In this document: positions 44,501 through 52,574 of the stretch, in pieces
Numbering within the stretch: position 1 is the first letter of the stretch
Layout: the number at the start of each line of letters is the position of its first letter
Source: Holosporales bacterium
Lineage (GTDB): Bacteria; Pseudomonadota; Alphaproteobacteria; RUG11792
NCBI GenBank assembly: GCA_031266385.1
Contig: JAISBC010000045.1
Coordinates: 1-55,690, forward strand
DNA length: 55,690 nt
Direction: 5' to 3'
The notes under the pieces: model-generated
Databases searched by the model: none
What the model was told of the DNA's origin: nothing
What the model saw: only the letters and a program-made list of their open reading frames with translations
Position numbers and translations under genes: made by a program

Positions 44501-44890
44501 ATGAAACGATTTCAACATATTACCTGGCAAGAATCTCTTTCTCAGGTGCAAAAGATGCCCATCGACAGAATTTCTTCGACCACAGAGTTGGGTGCATTCC
44601 TGAAATTTCTTCAGGCAATAAAGCAATCCACCATATTCCAAAAGCTACAAACAGCTCCCGTCAGCAAACTGGTTACCCTTGTAGTAAACCCCAACTACGT
44701 TCAGAAGTCGACGATTCTTCTGTTGGCGCTATGGGAGGATGTCAAAACAGCAATACTCACGAAAGAACAAATTCCGACACAACCCAAAAAGATCACCATA
44801 GCAGATATGAAGGCCCAAGTAGAGGATCCGGCCCGCTACAAGGCTTATCTAGCCGAACAGTTCCCTTTTATCGGGAGGGTTTTAGAATAA
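38531..44890 (+). CDS. Giant exported repeat protein (2,119 residues), unknown function
   Basis: An N-terminal signal sequence (hydrophobic core ICTIILWPIIIVQTI, likely cleavage near VYA-SG, about residue 38) is followed by a helical protein built of about nine or ten diverged modules. Each module ends with an aromatic-x-PG(L/I/V) box, such as FTPGV (about 233), FAPGL (about 657 and 742), YAPGI (about 949), FVPGL (about 1163), WAPGL (about 1392) and VAPGL (about 1585). Most modules start with a helix of the type (V/L)PxxxxExYG followed by a conserved (L/M)xPxxxxx turn. The usual spacing is about 190-230 residues. No transmembrane, enzymatic or known repeat motif is recognised. The coding strand is A/C-rich, unlike the neighbouring core genes. 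It is divergent from potA and convergent with, and overlapping, the shortened nuoI-like gene. Confidence 0.85.
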   Translation: MILGKGRNKKDVTVHKICTIILWPIIIVQTIQTEVYASGQRPKVAAPKQHRETFTLPDAWRLKIQDPKSALKAIPILNAAFGGQALTAQNVPVLHAMLNPADFILAAKHHDPDSEWGVLARPDASAILSDPKTPNRVSLRRFAIIRELVAQNPSLGGGRMTVSQFLDLLMRPAHPKVSQQIWADLLSLTSTWLGSTVVANFSARLGLSDPSTSKVADEIARNPFVRHAALEFFTPGVFLLNPELSKASEDKTPIKVLDFDRIARVPKILYEKYKALPLNKDNIYRAAAILDPVSLATAYGRLPDTLAQLGDPIKPATWGQWEKLAWPTLFQAIQENKISRSLIDSALRPAVPGWLPIFIEANDGTYTIGALTEALSDHSSKPQYTQIREKITQAMEKTPSLAGVYPPRPTQVPMGVPGHQVIAPDNPAELTDVRQQMRQDPGSQQLVMECQYPGIKHIKRDWAPIPPPPPYQAPKDPPQIGLSNIPIGARGRIKRVPELMLKAYGAKPMGEVPSKAVLAIMFPDQTLNAVQQLRTDAGFTWGDYVAIDSITMEAIESKFPNHQIPLRLDREAVGYGDYPVTIHSLKEFIDSLVNPYKNPIRSTTLLQIILRQIRKSSEPERMNQLRRQYGLSSDHLYDMAREIVQNRQKMKQFYGEFAPGLLPMLAKTPIPQTNPEKEVNPRNPTRTAFLLQRVLERIGSLGESGRMNQIRQRYHLRSDRPYDMARELIQDKDRLTQFCGEFAPGLLPDLSRPTNFSHGPARAMPPQIPITAHANELNTALVSDDSQVPHLASTILEHYGNRDITPATSIIVAALVSPELVQSIVKPTPFGKKPWASLLTDGHHATRLLSKLFKHQLQWIPLFAEQAGKQVGGVKIKELVQALTVPSANREKHDPIIFKMTRAIAQKQDRKVEQFFHKIKEENPWTDPDVEVSLKFRDSKSCRAFRDRYAPGIQAMQDREVRDRQEGKSYRFRPVLKSEDPNIEQFSRALSTIGIEDPVQILRLPAVVIETFGKTHMTEKALGLLVTIMYPESTRVALGAIIGNDRSKWEEFFVESTRSAEVIKEITTAFSGPELQIVQNLLSCTSGSPTLNELITGLTRPEVAQEKSVSMVSRMLNAIQLEVGIEPIRAFAVHNTIAHKSSAELAQALAKHKPTLIEFYRHFVPGLVNLIDPSDTTPHQTYFDVISQSKGDAPPTSARKRITFPTSPVLANYPGPIIGNLKKARVKDPEMASRVSLHIQERFKDRQVGEVSPIMLEAMLNPGTITSTEDRSIQQGFPYTWDELVQIAIQIDPAVVPPPTSLGALVSARMHHFVRQLPADITFGQVYNSLTYPSWNEECSNTVWSAMAKAFHSRGKTPKFIKDHKLSWPLSNADIRVIMSQPEVRQDVLRAWAPGLQQDDQVVSRPSHLPTRRLEQIQIQDPVYLPEISRIVLETYGSDQMNEAAIPVLAAIIDPKTIQIYTTRTRTPPYHWQSFINDYRNSVPPRGIEKPCADLLDRMRLFIMKCNEISPERTIDQVIMDLTHPMLDPRQTAQTLRAYHESLDLSDEYLASNLQDVLGELGAGSDLVLRLIGSPRYADYLEGVAPGLVQLTRARENRWLNITQRERDRLQEWIEGIGGSPSSDTETSDRLLAKKVRLPFPNGFTQAIRQRYGSVQIEPSQGLKLMSILDPDGLKGAIAKSGQPELSWRQALDTTDQIFVKEVVSKLPIRSKSIHAFITSIRHDPPPTILQIVQSLENPRANPALATKIWDTLFGSVSGVFEKFRSLYASFQEATPITLAKAVVAEDSVRRAAIREFFPALDQSPQYRIGQATTFQQLVEAGILHPDQYVSKELVPILLNLIDSHQFYLLVRSNSRLLDTKGAALTFQELQELWVSASVVKEQIIRGLSGEKRDLVKQTEIAIEAGRRQTVKQWLEPFPTTIEPERGLPRPINLMEAQMDSPDFDHPQFGEKAYLALSKQVYEANKDKPLENVPPAMVMLMFDPAGYRESMKRFQHITWQESLSQVQKMPIDRISSTTELGAFLKFLQAIKQSTIFQKLQTAPVSKLVTLVVNPNYVQKSTILLLALWEDVKTAILTKEQIPTQPKKITIADMKAQVEDPARYKAYLAEQFPFIGRVLE
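40322..40774 (+). repeat. Internal tandem duplication in the giant gene (2 x 85 codons)
   Basis: Bases 40322-40519 and 40577-40774 (66 codons each, offset 255 bases) encode clearly paralogous segments. Both contain RMNQ(L/I)R, YDMARE(I/L)(V/I)Q and GEFAPGLLP. This is the most recent visible module duplication within the protein; the other modules are far more diverged. Confidence 0.8.
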
Positions 44891-45186
44891 AGTGCTCCGA
44901 ATTTACAGGCCGAGTGACACAACCCACAATAGCAACATTTCTTTGGGTCATATGTATGTTTACCTGGTGCATTGATCAGTATCGCGTGGCAAGGGCAGAC
45001 TTCGGAGCACATCCTACATCCGACACATTTATCGCTATCGTAAGTTAAAATCTTCCTGAATTTATCCGATCTCTGGATCCCCTTCAAATCCCTCGTCACC
45101 GGCTTTTTAAAGCAACATTTAAGCCCAATGAAAAGAGCTTTCAAAATATCGATAAGTAGTGCGTTTTTTAAAAATCGTTTAATCAT
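44845..45186 (-). CDS. nuoI: NuoI-like 2[4Fe-4S] ferredoxin, shortened C-terminus
   Basis: The 113-residue protein has an amphipathic N-terminus (LKALFIGLKCCFKKPVT, as in NuoI) and two cluster motifs: CVGCRMCSEVCP and CCYCGLCHSACK. NuoI carries iron-sulfur clusters N6a/N6b in complex I and is usually 160 or more residues long. Here the protein ends about 20 residues after the second cluster, so the C-terminal 35-40 residues (ETREELLYDKxKL region) are missing. The last 46 bases overlap the end of the giant convergent gene, suggesting that arrival of that DNA replaced the 3' end. It overlaps the lepA stop by eight bases. Another small 2[4Fe-4S] ferredoxin cannot be excluded. Confidence 0.7.
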   Translation of the reverse strand: MIKRFLKNALLIDILKALFIGLKCCFKKPVTRDLKGIQRSDKFRKILTYDSDKCVGCRMCSEVCPCHAILINAPGKHTYDPKKCCYCGLCHSACKFGALYSKTLPIKGNCSAR

Positions 45187-46975
45187 CGGATATCTTCAGG
45201 GCCTCGATGAATGCCTTCTGAGGAATTTCTACGCTCCCGAATTGCCTCATTCGACTTTTACCTTCCCTCTGCTTTTCCAGCAGTTTCCGTTTCCTAGTAA
45301 TATCTCCTCCGTAACATTTTGCCAGGACGTCTTTCCTAAATGCGGAAACGGTTTCCCTGGCTATAACCTTCCCTCCGATGGCCGCCTGGATCGCGATCTT
45401 GAATAGCTGTTTAGGAATGAGATCTTTTAATTTCATGCATAATGCCCGGCCCCTTTTTTCCGCCTTATTTCTATGAACTATAATGGATAGGGCATCAACT
45501 GGCTCGCCATTCACCATGATCGTGACCTTTGCCAAATCCCCGGTCCTGTATCCGGTCGTCTGGTAATCGAAAGAGGCATACCCCTTTGTCGTCGATTTTA
45601 GTCTATCATAAAAATCGAAGACGATCTCATTGAGGGGAAGATGATACTGCACGATCACCCTACTCCCCGTGAAATGAACATCGATCTGCTCACCACGTTT
45701 ATCCTCGCACAGAGCCAGGACGTTCCCCAAGTATGTCTCAGGGACGATGATGGTCGCCTTAATCCACGGCTCTTCCATTTCATCGATTTTAACTTGCTCC
45801 GGCATCTCGGCCGGATTGTGGAGGCTCGTGATTTCTCCATTCGTAAGATGGATGTTATAAACTACGCTCGGGGCCGTCATGATAATATCGATATTAAATT
45901 CTCTCTCCAGGCGCTCCTGGATGATTTCGAGATGCAGAAGACCCAGGAAACCGCATCTAAATCCGAACCCAAGGGCAGCCGATGTTTCCATTTCATAGCT
46001 GAAACTCGAATCGTTGAGGTGCAGCCTTTGAAGGCTCTCCTTCAATTTCTCGAATTCTGAGGCATCTATCGGGAAGATACCACAAAAGACGACGGGTACC
46101 GACGGCTTAAACCCCTTTAATGGGGCATCGCATGGTTTTCTGTCTTCCGTTATTGTGTCACCAACCTGGCAATCCGAAGCATCCTTAATACCGGCCGTTA
46201 TAAACCCTACCTCTCCGGCCGATAACTTTTCAGTCATCGTCTTTTTGGGGAGAAAATGCCCGACATTATCGACGGTATATGTCGCCCCGTTCGACATCAT
46301 CTTGATTTTAGTCCCGGCGATTATTGCTCCATCAAAGATTCTGACCAGAATGACGACCCCGAGATATTGATCATACCAACTATCGACCAAGAGGGCCCGC
46401 AATTTATCGGACTTAGAATCGACTGGAGCTGGTAATTTATTGACGATTGCCTCTAAGACATCGATTACTCCAGTCCCATTCTTCGCGGAAATCGGAATCG
46501 CCTCGGAAGCATCGATTCCGATTACCTCTTCTATCTGACTCTTTGCGGCATCGACGTCGGCTGCCGGTAAATCTACTTTATTCAGGACGACCACGATTTC
46601 ATGGTTACAGTCTATCGCGTGGTAGACGTTGGCCAGAGTCTGAGCCTCGACTCCCTGGGAAGCATCGACGACCAAAATCGATCCTTCGCAGGCGGTAAGT
46701 GATCGGCTTACCTCATAGGCGAAATCGACGTGTCCCGGAGTATCGATCAGATTCAGAATATACGTCTCACCATCGATCGATTTATACGAAAGTCTGACCG
46801 TCTGGGCCTTCACGGTAATTCCTCGTTCACGTTCGATATCCATGGAATCCAAAACCTGGTCTTTCATTTCCCTCTTTTCGAGGCCTCCGCATATTTCTAT
46901 GATCCGGTCGGCCAGAGTAGATTTCCCATGATCGATATGAGCTATAATCGAGAAATTACGTATCTTGTTTCGCAT
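45179..46975 (-). CDS. lepA: Elongation factor 4 (LepA), ribosome-associated GTPase
   Basis: The 598-residue translational GTPase has G1 AHIDHGKSTL, switch II DTPGHVDFAYEVSR and NKVDLPAAD. The LepA-specific C-terminal domain ends RKRKLLEKQREGKSRMRQFG and IPQKAFIEAL. The start RNKIRNFSIIAHIDHG is typical. It lies six bases after the stop of gapR in the run to its right and overlaps the nuoI-like gene. Confidence 0.97.
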   Translation of the reverse strand: MRNKIRNFSIIAHIDHGKSTLADRIIEICGGLEKREMKDQVLDSMDIERERGITVKAQTVRLSYKSIDGETYILNLIDTPGHVDFAYEVSRSLTACEGSILVVDASQGVEAQTLANVYHAIDCNHEIVVVLNKVDLPAADVDAAKSQIEEVIGIDASEAIPISAKNGTGVIDVLEAIVNKLPAPVDSKSDKLRALLVDSWYDQYLGVVILVRIFDGAIIAGTKIKMMSNGATYTVDNVGHFLPKKTMTEKLSAGEVGFITAGIKDASDCQVGDTITEDRKPCDAPLKGFKPSVPVVFCGIFPIDASEFEKLKESLQRLHLNDSSFSYEMETSAALGFGFRCGFLGLLHLEIIQERLEREFNIDIIMTAPSVVYNIHLTNGEITSLHNPAEMPEQVKIDEMEEPWIKATIIVPETYLGNVLALCEDKRGEQIDVHFTGSRVIVQYHLPLNEIVFDFYDRLKSTTKGYASFDYQTTGYRTGDLAKVTIMVNGEPVDALSIIVHRNKAEKRGRALCMKLKDLIPKQLFKIAIQAAIGGKVIARETVSAFRKDVLAKCYGGDITRKRKLLEKQREGKSRMRQFGSVEIPQKAFIEALKISDD

Positions 46976-46981
46976 ATGATC

Positions 46982-47230
46982 TTAGCGTTCCAGAGCTCTC
47001 TTATAAATCTCGAGGAGCTCCTCTTCTTCTTCGACATCCTCCTTCTTCATTTTTCTCATTTTTATGAGTTTCCGCAAGATTGATGTATCTAATCCCTGAG
47101 ATTTTGCCTCGGCTAGTGTATCTTTTATATCGGTCAGAATCTCAGCCTTTTTTTCTTCCAGAGTTTCGAGGCGAGATATGGCCTGTTTTATCAAATCGGC
47201 GGAAATGCTAAATCTGTCTAAGTCGCTCAT
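46982..47230 (-). CDS. gapR: GapR/DUF2312 family DNA-binding protein
   Basis: The 82-residue protein matches the alphaproteobacterial DUF2312 family: LIKQAISRLETLEEKKAEIL, DIKDTLAEAKSQGLD, LRKLIKMRK and a terminal EEEELLEIYKRALE. GapR is a nucleoid-associated protein that encircles overtwisted DNA and helps replication and transcription. Its presence is a good marker for alphaproteobacteria. It lies between tatA and lepA on the same strand with gaps of a few bases. Confidence 0.9.
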   Translation of the reverse strand: MSDLDRFSISADLIKQAISRLETLEEKKAEILTDIKDTLAEAKSQGLDTSILRKLIKMRKMKKEDVEEEEELLEIYKRALER

Positions 47231-47233
47231 TTT

Positions 47234-47389
47234 TTATGAATCTCCTTTATTTTCATCATCTTTTAATCCATCCTTAAAGGCTTTTATGCCCCTAGCTAAG
47301 TCGTTCATTACTTTTGGCAGCTTCCCAGCCCCGAAGATGATGAGAACGATCACCATCACGATTAATAGGTGACTGATGCTAATTCCCAT
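47234..47389 (-). CDS. tatA: Twin-arginine translocase subunit TatA
   Basis: The 51-residue membrane protein has one N-terminal helix (ISHLLIVMVIVLIIFGAGKLP), the FGAGKLP hinge and an amphipathic helix DLARGIKAFKDGLKDD. The ATG at 47389 has GGGAG upstream and gives the family start; the open frame reaches further up without homology. tatB and tatC are not adjacent. It forms the pore of the Tat system for folded proteins. Confidence 0.93.
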   Translation of the reverse strand: MGISISHLLIVMVIVLIIFGAGKLPKVMNDLARGIKAFKDGLKDDENKGDS

Positions 47390-47483
47390 AATACTACTCC
47401 CTCGCGATTGGAATAAAAGAAACTGCTCCGATATTCTACATCGAGCATAGCAAACCCAGCAAACTAATTCTTGATACAAGAAA

Positions 47484-47972
47484 TTACTGACTACTGCTCA
47501 TGGCACTAACGACACTGAGGGCTATGGAGTGGCCCAGATCGCTTATTAGTGCGTCTATTGAAGCCTGTCTCGAGGCCTTCCCTGAATACGGGAATTCATC
47601 GCTAACGTCATACATCGCTATGGAATCCACAGAGGTTTCACTAATGAGATTGTTTTCAGCATCGTATATTTCGATTTTGGCCACCATTTTTTTATGTTCC
47701 TTGATAATCTCCATCTCCGAAAAGGCGGCCGGTTCCTCCAGGTCAGTGATCGTTACTTTAATCTTTAGTTTTCGGAGATCGGCACCAAATGTCGCCAAAT
47801 CCCTCTCGATAATTTCTCGCAATTTAAATTGATGATAGGGATCTGCCTTAATATCAATGGCCGGAACCATGGGATTTCCTTTATCATTATCCAGTAGATA
47901 TCGAGTCGACGAACATCCACTCAACAGTAGCGTTAATCCACAGATCGCGTTTTTAATACTATTTCGTAGCAC
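47484..47972 (-). CDS. Outer-membrane lipoprotein, LptE-like
   Basis: The 162-residue protein has a lipoprotein signal peptide with the lipobox LLSGC (Cys20). It has a region resembling LptE (HQFKLREIIERDLATFG, then KIKVTITDLEEPAAFSE, a strand IEIYDAENNLISE, a later Y...SRQASIDALISDLGHSIA). LptE partners LptD to insert LPS in the outer membrane. The assignment is by layout, not by a strong motif. Its start overlaps the end of infB by 40 bases, so it may be translated by coupling. Confidence 0.6.
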   Translation of the reverse strand: MLRNSIKNAICGLTLLLSGCSSTRYLLDNDKGNPMVPAIDIKADPYHQFKLREIIERDLATFGADLRKLKIKVTITDLEEPAAFSEMEIIKEHKKMVAKIEIYDAENNLISETSVDSIAMYDVSDEFPYSGKASRQASIDALISDLGHSIALSVVSAMSSSQ

Positions 47973-50551
47973 TCGATTTGATCGCCCTCTAAAAAGTCAT
48001 TGAACCCATCCGCTAGGATTCCGCATTCATGAGATAGTTTCGACTCCTTGATCTCATCCTTTTCATGTTTCATCGATTTAATCTTACCTTCAAAGATGCA
48101 CTTCCCGCCCCGCATTACCTTTATCCTTGAATCACTACGCTTGACGATCCCATCGGTTACGCAGCATCCAGCGATCGTCCCGATTCGACTGATCGAAAAT
48201 ATCTTTCTAACATCAGCCGTTCCGATGTAATGTTCTTCGGCTATGGGAGATAACATCGATGCCATGATTTCCTTCAGCTCCTCGGTGACTCGATAAATGA
48301 TATTATGATGTAAAGTTTTGACTCCATATAGTTTCGCCAAATTCTTCGCGGCCGCGGTTGCGTTGGTATTAAATCCGATGATAGTTGCCCCGGTATTCTT
48401 AGCGAAATCGACATCACTTTCGCTGATGATTCCAACCCCTCTATCGACGACTTGAACCTTTATCTCGGGATGCTGAATGGCATTAACCGAGGCTACGATT
48501 GCCTCCAGAGAGCCAAACACATCAGCCTTAATGAAGATATTTAGGTTGGAAATACCACTACCTTCCTCACTCATCATCTGATCGATCGATTTAGTGGTCG
48601 CCCTCCTGGCCGCAGACCCAGACGTCACCCTCTGCCGATATTCGGCGATCTCTCTGGCCTTCTGCTCACTATCCAAAACCGATAAAATATCTCCAGGTTC
48701 CGAGGCCGAGTTAAATCCAACTATTTCGATCGGAGCAGATGGAATGGCAGATTCGATGCGATTTCCCTTATCATCATAAATAATCCTAACCTTACCGAAT
48801 GCATCACCGGCCACGAAAATATCACCACTCGACAAGGTTCCGTGTTGAATAACGACTGATGCGATAATTCCGCGCCCTTTGTCTATCCTCGATTCGAGGA
48901 CGGTTCCAACGGCCTTCCTACCTTTATTGGCCTTTAATTCCATCATTTCTGACTGCAGCAAGATAACATCCAACAGGCCATCTAAATTTTTGCCATGAAG
49001 GGCTGAAATCTCCACGCTTAAGACATCTCCGCCAAAATCCTCGAGGATGACGTCGTGAGTCAGCAACTCGGACTTTAATTTCTCAACATTAATGTTCGGC
49101 TTATCGATTTTGTTGATCGCGACGACGATCGGGACGTTAGAATGTTTGGCCTGATGTATGACTTCGATCGTCTGGTCCTTGACACCATCATCCGCCGCGA
49201 CGACGAGGACGATAATATCGGTCAGAACTGCACCTCTCGATCTCATTCCTGAAAATGCAGCATGACCAGGGGTATCGATGCAAGTTATCTTCTTGCCGCT
49301 CTTCGATATTATCTGATATGCGGCAACACCTTGGGTAATACCACCAGCCTCCTTCTTCGCCGTATTCGTATTCCTAAGGGCATCCAGAAGGGTCGTCTTC
49401 CCGTGATCAACGTGCCCCATGATGGCGATAATCGGAGGCCGTACTTCCATCGTCTCTGGATCATCGACAATATTTAAAAGCTCATTTTCGATATCGGCCT
49501 CAGAGATTCTTTTTGGGGTATGGCCAAATTCCTCACAAATTACTTCGGCCGTATCTCCGTCAATTTTTTGGTTGACCGTGACCATGGTCCCGGTAGACAT
49601 TAGGTACTTAACAACCTCGGAAGACCTAACGGCCATCCTATTCGCTAGTTCTCCGACCGAAATACTATCCGGTATGCTGACTTCCCGGACGACCCTCGTA
49701 GCATCATTATTGTGTCCAGAATTTTTCTGCTTCATTCTAGAGCGTTTCAATGATGCCATAGATCTCGAGCGCCCTTCTGGTTCGCTATTCATAACGCGAT
49801 CCAGAATCGTCCTCGAAATACGCCGCCCTCCGCTATCTTTTTTATCGGTGAAATTACTCTTTATCGATATTTTCCCTTTCCTATTGGATGCATCATCATC
49901 AGGTCCGCTCCTTGGTTTTACCCGAGCATTACCCGCGGGAATCGGCTGTGGTTTTTCTCGTGATGTCGCGGGAGACGCTGCGGCCGGTGATGATGAAGGT
50001 TTTTGTGGCTGGGTTCGTTTCCGATCATCATCATACACCCTAAATACTACGGGGCTCGAATTTGCCACTATCTCCTCTACGATTTGTTTCTTCGATTTTT
50101 GAGGGACAGTGGGTTTCCCTCGGATGACGGTCGGTCCACCTCCTTCTTCTTGTGTTTTGCTTTCCTCGGTCGATTGGTCGGCAATATCTGCCGTCTCTCG
50201 TGGTTCTGATTCATCTTCTGGATCTAGCTGTTCCGAACTGGATATATCTTCCTCAGTCTCATCATCTCTCATCGCCTCCTGCAGGGCCTTAACTCGAGCC
50301 TTAAATTCCCGATCTGTGAGATTACCATGAGCCGCTTGCTGTCCAGGGAAATCGATCCCGGGTAAGACTGGGCCCAATTTATCTGGGTCATCAGTTTCGA
50401 TCGTTAATCCGGATCTTTTTCGCTTTATTTCCACCTCGACGGTTCGATTGCCTGTGGAGCCTTTCCTGGAACTAATATCGACTGCAGACTTCAGGGAAAT
50501 AGTCTGCCGACCTTTACCATCGTTAATTTTTTGATCACTACCATCTGCCAT
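47933..50551 (-). CDS. infB: Translation initiation factor IF-2
   Basis: The 872-residue protein has a basic/acidic low-complexity N-terminus with many Pro, Ser and Glu (about residues 80-280), then the IF2_N region. The G domain has GHVDHGKTTLLDAL, DTPGHAAFSGM and NKIDKPN, followed by IF2 domains II-IV (EIKVQVVDRGVGIISESDV). It delivers fMet-tRNA to the ribosome. It directly abuts nusA (stop TAG then ATG). The alphaproteobacterial ylxR gene that often lies between nusA and infB is absent, and rbfA does not follow. Confidence 0.97.
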   Translation of the reverse strand: MADGSDQKINDGKGRQTISLKSAVDISSRKGSTGNRTVEVEIKRKRSGLTIETDDPDKLGPVLPGIDFPGQQAAHGNLTDREFKARVKALQEAMRDDETEEDISSSEQLDPEDESEPRETADIADQSTEESKTQEEGGGPTVIRGKPTVPQKSKKQIVEEIVANSSPVVFRVYDDDRKRTQPQKPSSSPAAASPATSREKPQPIPAGNARVKPRSGPDDDASNRKGKISIKSNFTDKKDSGGRRISRTILDRVMNSEPEGRSRSMASLKRSRMKQKNSGHNNDATRVVREVSIPDSISVGELANRMAVRSSEVVKYLMSTGTMVTVNQKIDGDTAEVICEEFGHTPKRISEADIENELLNIVDDPETMEVRPPIIAIMGHVDHGKTTLLDALRNTNTAKKEAGGITQGVAAYQIISKSGKKITCIDTPGHAAFSGMRSRGAVLTDIIVLVVAADDGVKDQTIEVIHQAKHSNVPIVVAINKIDKPNINVEKLKSELLTHDVILEDFGGDVLSVEISALHGKNLDGLLDVILLQSEMMELKANKGRKAVGTVLESRIDKGRGIIASVVIQHGTLSSGDIFVAGDAFGKVRIIYDDKGNRIESAIPSAPIEIVGFNSASEPGDILSVLDSEQKAREIAEYRQRVTSGSAARRATTKSIDQMMSEEGSGISNLNIFIKADVFGSLEAIVASVNAIQHPEIKVQVVDRGVGIISESDVDFAKNTGATIIGFNTNATAAAKNLAKLYGVKTLHHNIIYRVTEELKEIMASMLSPIAEEHYIGTADVRKIFSISRIGTIAGCCVTDGIVKRSDSRIKVMRGGKCIFEGKIKSMKHEKDEIKESKLSHECGILADGFNDFLEGDQIECYEIVLKTRSVD

Positions 50552-52072
50552 CTAGAACCACCCCTCGCGGACCTTCATGATGAGGGTCTCGGCCTCACGT
50601 TTGCTCAACAAATCCCCGGTTATATCTAATAGCTCGTCCGTAGATAGGGCCCCCAGATCATCGAGGGTCTTGATGCCCTCATTCACCAATAACTCCAACA
50701 AATCAAGTCTAAGTAATTTATATTCCATCAAATCTTTTGCTACACCTTTCTCTGTACATAATTTCTCGATTTCTGCTTTTTTCCTATCCATTGCGGCTAC
50801 GGCGCGCTGCCTTATTTCGTTCGCTATATCCTCATCGAAGCCTTCGATGGAGGCAAGTTCAGCGGGCGAAGCGCTCACCAGATCCTCGATGCCAGAGAAT
50901 CCTTCTCCCATCAGGAGCCTGGCCACCATATCGTCGACATCGAGATTCTCCATGAACAGACTCCGAATTCTATTGCTTTCTCTCGCCCTATTTTCCGCAT
51001 CGTCTTTCTCGGTCGTAACGCTAATCGTATATCCCGTAAGCTTTGAGGCCAGTCTTACGTTCTGCCCTCTTCGCCCGATGGCCGCGCTCAGCTGATCATC
51101 CGGAACGATGGCATCGACCTTATTCCCAAATTCCTCTATCACGATTCTCGAGACGTTAGCAGGGGCCAAGCTATTCACAATAAAAATGGCCGGATTATCG
51201 GACCATTGGACAATATCGATCCGTTCTCCTCGCAGCTCATCGACGACGGCCTGCACCCTCGATCCTTTCGTTCCGACACAGGCTCCAATCGGATCCAGAT
51301 TTGGATCTGAGGTAGCAACCGCGACCTTTGCCTTGCTCCCTGGATCACGTGCGATCGACACTATCTTTATGATGCCATCGTAAATCTCTGGCACCTCTTG
51401 CTCAAACAATTTCCTTAAAAAATTTGGACTGGTCCTGGAGAGGTGCAGTAACGGCCCGGTCTGATCCTTATTCAGCCCACTCAGCAGGATCTTTATCCTA
51501 TCTCCAGGCTTAAAAATTTCATTCGGAATTAACTCGGATTTCCTGATGACACCCTCCGTCCTTCCAATATCGATGATAATATCAGAAAATTCGATTCTTT
51601 TTACGAGGCCGGTTATGATCTCTCCGACCCTGCCTTCGAATTCTTCATATTGCTTTTTCCTTTCTGCGGATTTTACCTTCTGGACGATGATCTGCCTCGC
51701 CGCATGGGCACCGATCCTCCCGAAATCGATCGCTGGTAACTGGTCATTAACAGTGTCTCCAATTTTTGCATCCGGATCCAACTGAATGGCGTCAGAGAGC
51801 GATATTTCCACATTCCTATCTTCAACATTTTCGACAATTTTTAAGGTCCTATAAATTTCGATATCGCCAGTCTTCCTATTGATCGTTACTTTTAATTCTC
51901 TCTCTTCACCATATTTCATCTGAGCAGTCTTTAAGATTGCGCACTCCATGGCACTCAGGATCTCATCACGATCTATCCCCTTATCCCTCGCGACAATATC
52001 CGCAACCTGCAAAATCTCGTTTTTAGCGGCTACATCATGAACCTTTGATTCTGCTTTTATTTTTTTGCTCAC
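50552..52072 (-). CDS. nusA: Transcription termination/antitermination protein NusA
   Basis: The 506-residue protein has the N-terminal RNA polymerase-binding domain (KNEILQVADIVARDKGIDRDEIL), an S1 domain (FEGRVGEIITGLVKRIEF), two KH domains (SKVQAVVDELRGERID-like and AAIGRRGQNVRLASKLTG) and two C-terminal helix-hairpin-helix acidic repeats. The start is a GTG at 52072 with GGGAG upstream, inside the end of rimP (38-base overlap). Confidence 0.96.
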   Translation of the reverse strand: MSKKIKAESKVHDVAAKNEILQVADIVARDKGIDRDEILSAMECAILKTAQMKYGEERELKVTINRKTGDIEIYRTLKIVENVEDRNVEISLSDAIQLDPDAKIGDTVNDQLPAIDFGRIGAHAARQIIVQKVKSAERKKQYEEFEGRVGEIITGLVKRIEFSDIIIDIGRTEGVIRKSELIPNEIFKPGDRIKILLSGLNKDQTGPLLHLSRTSPNFLRKLFEQEVPEIYDGIIKIVSIARDPGSKAKVAVATSDPNLDPIGACVGTKGSRVQAVVDELRGERIDIVQWSDNPAIFIVNSLAPANVSRIVIEEFGNKVDAIVPDDQLSAAIGRRGQNVRLASKLTGYTISVTTEKDDAENRARESNRIRSLFMENLDVDDMVARLLMGEGFSGIEDLVSASPAELASIEGFDEDIANEIRQRAVAAMDRKKAEIEKLCTEKGVAKDLMEYKLLRLDLLELLVNEGIKTLDDLGALSTDELLDITGDLLSKREAETLIMKVREGWF

Positions 52073-52574
52073 GTAAGGAGTCTCCCTTTTTGTAATCTAA
52101 GAAGCCATCGATGTGTGCACTACTGATCTCGCTGTACTGCAAATCCACCTCTTCGAACCCATCTTGTAATTGCGCCACGGACCTTAAACTTATACCATCA
52201 TCCGTGGCCGATTCCAAGATTCCTTTAAATGTTTTTCGTCCATCCTTAAGAACATACGTCTTAACGACAACATTTTTCCCGCGAAATCTCTTGAAATCAT
52301 CTGGTTTGACTAATGGTCTATCAAGTCCAGTCGACGAGACTTCCAGCGAATAATGTTCCCTAATTGGGTCGAGGATATCTAGTTTTACTGATAGAGCCCG
52401 CCCGACATTCTCGCAATCTTTCATTGTAGCTGGAGTTTCATCCAATTTTTCTATCATTACCTGCAGGGTCTGACTTTTCCCGGATTTCGTGAGGGCCACC
52501 CTCACGATCTTGCAACCGCACGCCTTGACCAAAAACGATAACTCATACTCAATCTTCTCGAGCGAAATGGACAT
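52035..52574 (-). CDS. rimP: Ribosome maturation factor RimP
   Basis: The 179-residue protein shows the RimP pattern: an N-terminal alpha-beta domain with IEKLDETPATMKDCENVGRA, then LEVSSTGLDRPLVKPDDFKRFRGK (the family's EVSSPGLDRPL motif) and a C-terminal SH3-like part. It assists maturation of the small ribosomal subunit. It is the first gene of the conserved rimP-nusA-infB operon and overlaps nusA. Confidence 0.95.
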   Translation of the reverse strand: MSISLEKIEYELSFLVKACGCKIVRVALTKSGKSQTLQVMIEKLDETPATMKDCENVGRALSVKLDILDPIREHYSLEVSSTGLDRPLVKPDDFKRFRGKNVVVKTYVLKDGRKTFKGILESATDDGISLRSVAQLQDGFEEVDLQYSEISSAHIDGFLDYKKGDSLREQKNKSRIKGS

